From Actinomycetota bacterium (GTDB lineage: Bacteria; Actinomycetota; Actinomycetes; S36-B12; UBA10799): a DNA stretch of 64,000 nucleotides. Each line of letters begins with the position of its first letter. The stretch's first letter is position 1. Where the stretch lies: NCBI GenBank assembly GCA_020637055.1, contig JACJWR010000002.1:434001-498000 (forward strand), read 5' to 3'. The position numbers and the translations under genes are program-made. This document shows, piece by piece, positions 25,746 to 33,460 of this stretch. The notes beneath the pieces were generated by a model. It had not been told where the DNA came from. It did no database searches and saw nothing but the letters and a program-made list of their open reading frames with translations.

Positions 25746-26162
25746 CTACGGGGCAACAAACGCCCCCGCCAGGCATGTTCCTTCGGCCGGGGCTCCCGTT
25801 TCAGAAGACATCGCGAAAGTCGTGCCGCTCTTTGATGTCGCCGAGATGCAGTAACTGTTGCCGTCACCAGACACCGTCACAGCTGAAGCCGTCACGTCCG
25901 CGCTGGTGTCCCAGTCAACTAGCCCATCAGCGGGCGCGTACGTCCCATTCTCAGTGAAGTAGGTCTCTTCCGCGATCGCCCCGTTCCGAACGTCGGATTC
26001 AGCCTGAGCGTCCCAACCCTTCTCCCTCTGATTCAAGAACACCGGGATGGCGATGGCGGCCAAAATCCCGATGATGATGATGACGACGAGGAGCTCAATG
26101 AGGGTGAATCCCTCTTCGCCCTCGGCTCGCTTCGCCTGCAACTTCCTGATTGCGGAGTACAT
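25746..26162 (-). CDS. pilA: Major type IV pilin
   Basis: 138-aa prepilin. The leader MYSAIRKLQAKRAEGEEG ends in Gly18, followed by FTLIELLVVIIIIGILAAIA with Glu at +5, the classic N-methylated helix. The head has RNGAIAEETYFTENGTYA, typical of Gram-positive PilA. A C-terminal Cys pair (NSYCIS, EGTCLAG) would close a disulfide loop. ATG at 26162 is chosen for the GGAAGG upstream. It stands alone between its own promoter and a hairpin, so it is probably the main pilus subunit. Confidence 0.92.
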   Translation of the reverse strand: MYSAIRKLQAKRAEGEEGFTLIELLVVIIIIGILAAIAIPVFLNQREKGWDAQAESDVRNGAIAEETYFTENGTYAPADGLVDWDTSADVTASAVTVSGDGNSYCISATSKSGTTFAMSSETGAPAEGTCLAGAFVAP

Positions 26163-26250
26163 GGCCCGCACCTTCCTTCTTTGCTAGGTCGAGGACACTG
26201 CCCCGGCTGATTGCTTGCTACTCCCCCGCTATCGGCGATCAGGCGCGCAG

Positions 26251-26280
26251 ACATTAGGAATGAGTGAGGAATCGGGCCAA
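26251..26280 (-). promoter_or_regulatory. Candidate pilA promoter
   Basis: On the minus strand, TTGGCC (26280 down to 26275) and TAATGT (26256 down to 26251) are 18 nt apart, a good sigma-70-type pair. Transcription would start near 26244, leaving an 82-nt leader to the ATG at 26162. Confidence is moderate because -35 boxes vary widely in high-GC bacteria. Confidence 0.55.
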
Positions 26281-26478
26281 GATCCATCAAGATTCGTAAT
26301 ATCAGGGGACTTTGGTCCTGCCCGATGTGCTGAAGGTCCCGGACGGGGGCTCCCAGCGATGGAGTTCAATCCAGCAAATCGCCGCTGGATTGACGGATGG
26401 CGATTCCTGCACTTCACCTGTCAGGTGTTCGTTCTTCCCCAATTGGCCAACACAGTCTGATCAGCGACGGGCGCCGGC

Positions 26479-26501
26479 CCAACGGCCGAACCCGCCGTTG
26501 G
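26479..26501 (-). terminator. Hairpin after the first giant surface protein gene
   Basis: CCAACGGC (26479-26486) and GCCGTTGG (26494-26501) form a perfect 8-bp stem with a 7-nt loop, 10 nt beyond the stop codon at 26512. There is no T-run after it, so termination efficiency is uncertain. Confidence 0.55.
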
Positions 26502-26511
26502 CGACCCACCC

Positions 26512-29500
26512 TCAGTTGTAGTAACCACCGATGTCGACGATGTAGTTGGCCGACCCGTTCTCGGTGGCGCCGGCGTGGGTGGTCATCTGGTCGTTGGCGA
26601 CGTCGACGACCGTGCCGTTGGCCAGGCGCATCCCGTCGGTGTACCAGTTGATCGTTGACACCGACGGCCGGGCCGCACCCCCTGGAGCCACCCGCAGGTG
26701 ACCGCGCTCCACGGTGTCGGCCTCGGTCAGGTTGAACGCCACCGCGCCCACTCCGGGCGGAACTGCGCCACTGGCGGGGATCGCTGACGTGGTGCGCGAT
26801 TCGCCCCGAGTCAAGGGCCCGACTCCCCCGGCAGCAGGCCGCGAATCGTAGGCACGTGAGGGGTCGATCGCGGTGAAACGCAGCCCTTCAACATTCGAAG
26901 TGGCGACTTGCGCTGGCGGGGTGACCGGGATGAAGTAGCCCAGGATGTCGATGATGAACTCGGTCGGCCCACCGCCGCCGAACACGGCGAGGGATCGATC
27001 GCCGGCGAGGGCTCCAGTGGCCGAGTTGGCGATGTTCTGATCCGTTTCAAACCAGTTGATCACCGACGTTGCCGGCTTACCCGCGCCTGGCGCCCCCACC
27101 GACAAGTGGCCGGATCCCTCCGTACGGGTCACCGTCAACGTGTACGCCACCCCATTGGCCCCCGGCGGCACCAATTCCGGCGTCAGCTGGCTGAGGTCGA
27201 TGGTGCGCTCCTGACCGGACGAGATCGGCCCATCGGAGGTCCTGGAGTCATAGGCCCGCTGCGGTGGTACGGACACGAACAACGAATCTTCTGTGGCTGC
27301 GGGCAGAGTTTGGGCAGGCCCGGCCTCACCCGGCCGCCGCTCGGCTTGTCCGCCCTCGCCCAGCGGCACGACTTGACCGTCGGCGAGGTAGAACCCTGTC
27401 ACATCGACGATCGCATCGGTCGGGCCGCCCCGGGCAATCAACTGGATCATGCCGGCATCGTCGACCGCACTGACGTAAGCATTGGCCCACCGCTGACCGG
27501 AGGCGAACCAGTTCGCCGTTGAGGTACCGGTCAAGTCCGCATCCGCCGGGCCCACAGCCACATGGCCCACACCCACGGTGCCGACCAGCGTGAGGTTGTA
27601 CGACACGGCTACCGTCCCAGGTGGGGCCTGCACGTCCACCGTCACCGGAATGGTCGGTGTCAACGGACCGCCACCGCCCTGGGATGCGCGCGAATCAAAC
27701 ACCCGGATCGACGACTCCAAGCCCGAGAACACCGCCCCAATTGGCGTCACCACCGTGGCAGCGGCGGCCCCCGGCCCGGCCTCATTCACCGCCCGCAACT
27801 CCACGTCGACCGGCACCCCATTGGGCAATCCGGTCACCATCACCGGCGAAGCCGCCACCCCAGCCGACATCCACGGACCCCAGTCTTCACCCGGCTCCTT
27901 CGAACGGTACTCGTAGTCGCTGATTGTTCCGCCACCGTTGTCACCCGGGGTGAATTCGAGTTCCGCGGCGGTGTACCTCGGATTCGCGGTGAGGTTCTGT
28001 GGCGGCCCCGGAGCTGCCTTGAGCGTGGGCAGGGCGGCGAAGTACCTGGCCGACGGCGCACCATTCTTGTTCAGCCCGATGGTGGTGAACAGGCCACCGG
28101 CGAAGACAGTGCCGTTGTTGACGGCCAGTGCGTTCACCGGCTCGTTGGCGTTGGGATCCCAAGCGCCTGCGGCACCCGTCGTGGCGTCGAGGGCTGCGAC
28201 GCCGTTGCGCAACTGGCCGCCGATTGCGGTGAATCCGCCGCCGGCATACACCGTGGAACCTGCAACTGCCAGTGCCAGGACCGGTTGGTCGGAGTTGGGA
28301 TTCCACCCAGAGGCTGCTGCGGTGGTTGCGTCCAGCGCGGCGATGTTGTTGCGAGGCTGGCCGCCGATGTCGGTGAATTGGCCGCCTGCGTACACGGTGC
28401 CACCGGCGACCGCCAGCGCCTCGATCGATCCGATCGGACTCGGATTCCACGACGTTGGCGTGCCGGTGACCGCGTCCACGGCGACGATGTTGTTTCGCGG
28501 TTGGCCAGCGACGGTGGTGAACTCGCCCCCTGCGTAGACGGTGCTGCCGCTCAGGGCCAGGGCTCGGACGGTCGGTACCGACACACCGCCAACCGTTGGA
28601 CTCCAACCGGTCACTATCCCCGAGGTGGTGTCCATGGCGGCGAGTCGTTGCCGTACTTGACCGCCGACCGAGCTGAAGGCCCCTCCCGCGTACACGGTGT
28701 TTCCCGAGTTGGTCAGGGCCAGCACCGGACCGTTTGCGTTCGGATTCCACCCGGTCGCCGCTGCCGTTGTTGCATCCACCGCGGCCAGGTTGTTGCGAAG
28801 CTGCCCGCCGATCGAGGTGAACGCGCCGCCGACGTAGACGGTGCTGCCTGATACGGCAAGAGCGTTCACGTCTCCGTCAACGTCGGGGTGCCAGTTGCTC
28901 AGCACACCTGTGTCGGTGTCCACAGCAGCGAGCCTGTTGCGCGTTTGGCCTCCGATGGTCTGGAAGTTGCCGCCGGCGTAGACGGTGGTGCCGGACGATG
29001 CCAGCCGGAAGACATTGCCATCGGCGTCGGGATTCCACGCCGAGACGGCGCCGGTGGAGGCATCCGTGGCGGCGAGTCGGTTGCGGGGTTGGCCGCCAAC
29101 CGAGGTGAAGGCACCACCGACGTAGACGGTGGAACCTATGGAAGTCAACCCAAGCACGATGTCGTTGGCGTCAGGATTCCAGCCGGTCAACGCGCCAGTG
29201 GTGGCGTCCATCGCGGCGAGTCGGTTGCGAACTTGACCGCCCACGGCCGTGAAGTGGCCGCCGGCGTAGACGGTAGATCCGGACATAGTGATAACTCGAA
29301 CAGTGTCGCTGGCGTCCGGGTTCCAACCGGTCACTGCACCGTTGGTCATGTTGACGGCGGCCAAGCGGTTCCGCGGTTGCCCACCCACGGTGGTGAACTG
29401 ACCGCCGATGTACAGCGTTGAGCCGGACTGCACCATCGAGAAGACAGTGAGATTGACGTTCGGATTCCATCCGGCCAGCGTTCCGGTGGTGGCGTCCACC

Positions 29501-30171
29501 GCGGCAAGTCGGTTGCGGGTTTGCCCGGAGACGGTGGAGAACGCTCCGCCGATGTACACGTTCACCCCAGACACAACCAACGCGAAGACTGGGGAGTTGA
29601 CGCTCGGGTTCCAAGCCTTCACAGCGCCAGTCGTGGCATCCACCGCGCCTAGTCCAACTCGGGTCTCGCCGGCGACCCGGTTGAACTGGCCACCGATGTA
29701 CACCGTGTTCCCTGCCAGAGCCAAGGCGAACACTGCGCTGCTGGTGCCCGGATTCCAGTTTGGGTCAACTTCCCCGGTGGACAATATTCGGGCGAGGTTA
29801 TCCCGCGGTTGGCCGGCGACGGCACTGAAGTCGCCGCCGATATACCAGCCACCTGCTCCATCAGGGATCGCCGACCACACCACGCCAGCCACAGCGGCCA
29901 TAGTGCGATCGACAGCTCCGTTGACTGGGTCCAGGGCCGCCCAGCCGCCGGTTTGTGGGCCCCACCTGGTGAAGGTGCCCCCCACGTAGGTGGTGTCTCC
30001 AGCCGAGACGATCGCCTCGACCGGGCCGTTGGGGCCGTCGAAGACCTGCTGTCCGGAAGCTTGGGCCGGCGTTGCGGCGCTCAGCGCCGTGACCAGTCCC
30101 GCCATCAGGGCCAGAATCGCAAACCAAACCGTTGCTGCCACACGTGTGCGGTCGGGTTGAACTGTCGACAT
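26512..30171 (-). CDS. Giant secreted surface protein A: 14 beta-propeller-type repeats, FN3, triple C-terminal module
   Basis: 1219 aa. A Sec signal (residues ~10-38, ending ATPAQASG) is followed by 14 repeats of ~47 residues (about residues 60-710) with the core TVYxGGxFTxVGGQxRNxLAAxD and GWNPxxN. These resemble the delta-60/DUF5122 or PQQ-like strands that close into propellers. One FN3 domain follows (residues ~715-805). The last ~410 residues hold three copies of a ~115-residue module beginning FDSR or YDSR and ending D(I/V)xGYY or GFY. No LPXTG motif or membrane anchor is seen. SD AGGAGGTCGCT supports the ATG at 30171. Function unknown; adhesin or matrix protein is inferred. Confidence 0.8.
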   Translation of the reverse strand: MSTVQPDRTRVAATVWFAILALMAGLVTALSAATPAQASGQQVFDGPNGPVEAIVSAGDTTYVGGTFTRWGPQTGGWAALDPVNGAVDRTMAAVAGVVWSAIPDGAGGWYIGGDFSAVAGQPRDNLARILSTGEVDPNWNPGTSSAVFALALAGNTVYIGGQFNRVAGETRVGLGAVDATTGAVKAWNPSVNSPVFALVVSGVNVYIGGAFSTVSGQTRNRLAAVDATTGTLAGWNPNVNLTVFSMVQSGSTLYIGGQFTTVGGQPRNRLAAVNMTNGAVTGWNPDASDTVRVITMSGSTVYAGGHFTAVGGQVRNRLAAMDATTGALTGWNPDANDIVLGLTSIGSTVYVGGAFTSVGGQPRNRLAATDASTGAVSAWNPDADGNVFRLASSGTTVYAGGNFQTIGGQTRNRLAAVDTDTGVLSNWHPDVDGDVNALAVSGSTVYVGGAFTSIGGQLRNNLAAVDATTAAATGWNPNANGPVLALTNSGNTVYAGGAFSSVGGQVRQRLAAMDTTSGIVTGWSPTVGGVSVPTVRALALSGSTVYAGGEFTTVAGQPRNNIVAVDAVTGTPTSWNPSPIGSIEALAVAGGTVYAGGQFTDIGGQPRNNIAALDATTAAASGWNPNSDQPVLALAVAGSTVYAGGGFTAIGGQLRNGVAALDATTGAAGAWDPNANEPVNALAVNNGTVFAGGLFTTIGLNKNGAPSARYFAALPTLKAAPGPPQNLTANPRYTAAELEFTPGDNGGGTISDYEYRSKEPGEDWGPWMSAGVAASPVMVTGLPNGVPVDVELRAVNEAGPGAAAATVVTPIGAVFSGLESSIRVFDSRASQGGGGPLTPTIPVTVDVQAPPGTVAVSYNLTLVGTVGVGHVAVGPADADLTGTSTANWFASGQRWANAYVSAVDDAGMIQLIARGGPTDAIVDVTGFYLADGQVVPLGEGGQAERRPGEAGPAQTLPAATEDSLFVSVPPQRAYDSRTSDGPISSGQERTIDLSQLTPELVPPGANGVAYTLTVTRTEGSGHLSVGAPGAGKPATSVINWFETDQNIANSATGALAGDRSLAVFGGGGPTEFIIDILGYFIPVTPPAQVATSNVEGLRFTAIDPSRAYDSRPAAGGVGPLTRGESRTTSAIPASGAVPPGVGAVAFNLTEADTVERGHLRVAPGGAARPSVSTINWYTDGMRLANGTVVDVANDQMTTHAGATENGSANYIVDIGGYYN
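28036..29994 (-). repeat. Fourteen tandem ~141-bp coding repeats
   Basis: Each unit encodes about 47 residues with the consensus pattern VYxGGxF...GGQ.RN.LAA.D..TG...GWNP. Units are diverged in DNA, yet short stretches recur (for example CCGCCGGCGTAGAC on the plus strand). Divergence makes copy-number change by slippage unlikely but does allow homologous exchange. Confidence 0.8.
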
Positions 30172-30288
30172 AGCGACCTCCTGTGGTGCCTGGCAGTCCG
30201 GCCCACAGGTGCCCCCAGACACACGCGAGACCGCCAAATTCTGGCGGAATATTAGCACCGCCTCACGGTCCAAGAAGGGGCCGTGGGA

Positions 30289-30640
30289 CTAGTTGTAGTA
30301 GCCGCCGATGTCGACCAGGTATTGGGTCGAACCGTCTCGGGTGGTTCGGGCGTAGGTGGTCATCTGGTCGTCGTTGACCGCGACCACGGAACCGTTGGCC
30401 AGTCGCATTCCGTTGGCGTACCAGTTGATCGTCGACACAGCCGGGATACCCGAGCCTCCAGGTGCCACACGCAGATGCCCACGACCCAACGTGTCCGTCT
30501 CGGTCAGGTTGAACGCCACCGCACCCACTCCCGCCGGCACGGCGCCGCTGAGCGGAACTGCCGTCGTGGTTCGCGACTGCCCCCCGGCAATCGGGCCATC
30601 ACCCGCCCGCGAATCGTAGGCCCGCGACGGTGGTATAGCA
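30289..30640 (-). repeat. Second near-identical block, 3' end of protein B gene
   Basis: Aligns with about 33108-33460 in protein C. The first ~240 bp are above 90% identical by eye, then identity falls. It encodes the third C-terminal module (INWY, ANGSVVAVN, VDIGGYYN). Confidence 0.8.
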
Positions 30641-33048
30641 GTGAAACGCAAACCCTCGGAGTCGTTCGCGGCGCCGACGCCGCCGTTGGGCACGATGGGC
30701 GCGAAGTAGCCCAGGACGTCGATGACGAACTCGGTCGGGCCCCCGCCCCCGAAAACGGAGATCGACCGACTTCCACTCACCGCTCCGGTTGCCGAGTTGG
30801 CGACGTTCTGCCCGGAGGCGAACCAGTTGATGATCGAAGTGCCCGGTTCCCCTGCACCGGGCACGCCGACGGCCAGGTGCCCGGCACCTACGGTGTCGGT
30901 GACGGTCAACGTGTAAGCCACCGCAGTCGCGCCCGCGGGCACCCACGGCGCCAAGTCGATGGTGCGCTCCTGGCCAGAACTGATGGGCCCATCGATACCG
31001 CGTGAATCGTAGGCGCGCCGCGGTGCCACGGGATGGAACAGCGCATCGGCAGCGGCCGCCGGAAGCACCACCGAACCGTCGTCACCCCCGCCTGATCCCG
31101 CCGTCGCCGCTACCTGGCCATCAGCCAGGTAGAAACCCGTAACGTCCACAATGGCCTGCACGGGGGCACCCCTGGCCACCAGTTGCAGCCGACCTTGCTC
31201 ATCCAGCGCCGACACGTACGCGTTCGCCCAGCGCTGCCCGGTCGCGAACCAGTTGGCCGTCGAAGTGCCCGACAAGTCCGCACCCGCCGGACCCACCGCC
31301 ACATGACCGGTCCCGACCGTGTCCACCAACGTCACGTTGTACGCCACCGCCACCGCACCCGCAGGCGCCTGCACATCCACCACCACCGGCACCCCAGGCT
31401 GCAGCGGTCCAGCACCACCCTCCGAGGGGCGCGAATCGAACACCCGGAACGACGACTCCAACCCCGAGAACACCGCCCCCACCGGCGTCACCACCACCGA
31501 CGCCGCCGCCCCCGGACCGGCCGCATTCACCGCCCGCAACTCCACCTCGACCGGCACCCCATTGGGCAACCCCGACACCGTCACCGGAGAGTCCGCCACC
31601 CCGGCCGAGGCCCACTCAGACCATTGCCCACCCTGGGGCATCCACCGAGACTCATAACCCGTAATTGGCGCACCACCATCCTCCCCCGGCACGAACGCCA
31701 CCTCCGCGGCGGCATACATCGGCGAAGCCGCCAGGTTGCTCGGCGCATCGGGCACCGTCCGTGGCGTGACGAATACCGACTTCGACCAAGGCCCCAGCCC
31801 GTTGGCGTTGACCGCGCTGACCTTGATGTCCCACAACAGACCGTTTTCCAAGTTCGGAATAGTCAGCGGGGCGCCAGGCGCCGGCGGATCGACCATCCCG
31901 AACTCGGATTCCTGCAGGTACCAGGCCTGATACCAGTACTTGGTCACGGGTGACCCATTGTCGTCCGGCAAGGTGAACGCGATATCGGCCTTGGTGTCGC
32001 CAGGCGTTGCCCGCAAGTCTGTTGGTGCCGTGGGCGCACCTGGATACACATTGTCGGTACTTCCTGGTAGTCCCGCGCCACGAGCATTCACCGCCCTAAG
32101 GCTGAGTCGGTAGCAGACGCCGTCTGTCAAGCCTTCCAAGGCCACCGGGCCTTGCGTAATCGGTGGGTCGAACGGGACCCAATCCTCCTCGTCCCCGACC
32201 GGGCCAACGTCGCCCTCGTCGAGTTGTGGCGCGACTGGCAAGCATGACGGGTCCTCCATGATTTGGTACTCATAGTTCGTCACGGGAGACCCGTTGTTCG
32301 CCGCGCGTGTAAAGAACACCGTGACCCTGCCGCGGCCCGGCACAACCGTGTCGATCCTCGGCGCCAAGGGAACGCCCACTGTCACCGACAGGCCAAAGGT
32401 GGGTGTCGACGGCCCTCGCGCGTTCACGGCGCGCACCCAGGGGGTGTAGGTCTGCCCGTTGGTAACTCCGTCAACGATGATCAACTCATCTGTTTCCGGC
32501 GGATCCGGGGAGATCCACGTCATGCCCGCGTCTAGCGAGTATTCGTAGTTCGTGATCGGAGAGCCATTGTCGTTTGTCGACAAGGCGTGGTACAAATCAA
32601 TTCGGCCATCTCTGGGGATCGGGTTGACGCTAAACGGCCCCCATGGCGCTCCTACGACCAGTTGTACGACGCCAGTTGCTGGTCCGGGTCCAACTACGTT
32701 CCGCGCCCGCACAGCCACTTCCACAGACTGACCATTGGCTAGACCGGCAAGCTCAACGTGCTGCGGCTCGACACCCGTGACGGGCGGGTCGAACGGATTC
32801 CAAGTGCCGCCGCCGTCAAGGGTGTACTCGTAGTTGGTCAAAGGCACACCACCGGTGTCCTCTGGCCCCTCAAACATCAGTTCTACTCCGCCATCCCGCG
32901 GTTGAAACAAGGAGTGCTGCGGCGGTCCCGGTGGGGTCGCGGCCATCGCCGCTGACGGGGCGATCAGCCCCATCGCCAACACGGCGATCACCCCGGCGAA
33001 TGACGCCGCCCATATCCGCCCTCTTGGGTCACGTCCGCTTGACCTCAT
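30289..33048 (-). CDS. Giant secreted surface protein B: five FN3 domains and triple C-terminal module
   Basis: 919 aa. The signal peptide (residues ~12-36, ending AAMAATPP) is followed by five FN3-like domains (residues ~37-530) marked by GSPxTNYEY, SLDAGMTW and VRAVNARGP. The last ~400 residues are the same triple module as in proteins A and C (VFSGLESSFRVFDSR; then two YDSR copies; ending VDIGGYYN). B and C are almost identical in parts of this region. The first module has NWFATGQRWANAYVS. No catalytic motif is visible. FN3 arrays usually act as spacers in secreted proteins, so B may be an adhesin or a partner of A and C. Confidence 0.78.
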   Translation of the reverse strand: MRSSGRDPRGRIWAASFAGVIAVLAMGLIAPSAAMAATPPGPPQHSLFQPRDGGVELMFEGPEDTGGVPLTNYEYTLDGGGTWNPFDPPVTGVEPQHVELAGLANGQSVEVAVRARNVVGPGPATGVVQLVVGAPWGPFSVNPIPRDGRIDLYHALSTNDNGSPITNYEYSLDAGMTWISPDPPETDELIIVDGVTNGQTYTPWVRAVNARGPSTPTFGLSVTVGVPLAPRIDTVVPGRGRVTVFFTRAANNGSPVTNYEYQIMEDPSCLPVAPQLDEGDVGPVGDEEDWVPFDPPITQGPVALEGLTDGVCYRLSLRAVNARGAGLPGSTDNVYPGAPTAPTDLRATPGDTKADIAFTLPDDNGSPVTKYWYQAWYLQESEFGMVDPPAPGAPLTIPNLENGLLWDIKVSAVNANGLGPWSKSVFVTPRTVPDAPSNLAASPMYAAAEVAFVPGEDGGAPITGYESRWMPQGGQWSEWASAGVADSPVTVSGLPNGVPVEVELRAVNAAGPGAAASVVVTPVGAVFSGLESSFRVFDSRPSEGGAGPLQPGVPVVVDVQAPAGAVAVAYNVTLVDTVGTGHVAVGPAGADLSGTSTANWFATGQRWANAYVSALDEQGRLQLVARGAPVQAIVDVTGFYLADGQVAATAGSGGGDDGSVVLPAAAADALFHPVAPRRAYDSRGIDGPISSGQERTIDLAPWVPAGATAVAYTLTVTDTVGAGHLAVGVPGAGEPGTSIINWFASGQNVANSATGAVSGSRSISVFGGGGPTEFVIDVLGYFAPIVPNGGVGAANDSEGLRFTAIPPSRAYDSRAGDGPIAGGQSRTTTAVPLSGAVPAGVGAVAFNLTETDTLGRGHLRVAPGGSGIPAVSTINWYANGMRLANGSVVAVNDDQMTTYARTTRDGSTQYLVDIGGYYN
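31216..31515 (-). repeat. Long near-identical DNA block, copy in protein B
   Basis: This 300-bp stretch matches 34059-34358 in protein C with no gaps and roughly ten differences. It encodes the first C-terminal module and the end of the preceding FN3 domain. DNA on both sides is clearly more diverged, which is the mark of gene conversion. Confidence 0.85.
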
Positions 33049-33107
33049 GGTCCCCGTCCCTTCGATCCTGCCCTTTGTGGGCGGCCTGCTTGCGCGCCTA
33101 GGTCTGG

Positions 33108-33460
33108 TTAGTTGTAGTAGCCGCCGATGTCGACCAGGTATTGGCTCGAACCGTCTCGGGTGGTTCGGGCGTAGGTGGTCATCTGGTCGCCGTTGACCGC
33201 GACCACGGAACCGTTGGCCACGCGCATGTCATCGGTGTACCAGTTGATCGTCGACACAGCCGGGATACCCGAGCCGCCAGGTGCCACACGCAAATGCCCA
33301 CGACCCAACGTGTCGGTCTCGGTGAGGTTGAACGCCACCGCGCCCGCCCCCGCCGGCACCTGCCCACTAGCCGTAATCACCGTGGTCGTGCGAGCCTGCC
33401 CCCCGGCGATCGGCCCGTCGACTGTCCGCGAATCGTAGGCCCGCGACGGAGGGATCGCAG
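33108..33460 (-). repeat. Second near-identical block, 3' end of protein C gene
   Basis: Partner of 30289-30640. The middle module between the two blocks is only about 75% identical, giving a mosaic pattern along the two genes. Confidence 0.8.

Larger units (their letters stand above)
26163..26511. other. Non-coding gap of 349 bp upstream of pilA
   Basis: No credible gene is visible; the small open frames here lack start signals and coding bias. It is less GC-rich than the flanks. It holds the pilA promoter, a perfect 8-bp inverted repeat (AATCCAGC at 26368-26375, GCTGGATT at 26384-26391, 8-nt loop) and the terminal hairpin of the upstream gene. The inverted repeat lies about 90-115 nt upstream of the -35 box and could be an operator or a structured RNA element. 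Confidence 0.6.

Noticed and set aside
28036..29994. Regular repeats considered as a CRISPR array
   Set aside because: Units are ~141 bp, stay in one coding frame and encode a conserved protein repeat; there are no short identical repeats with unique spacers.
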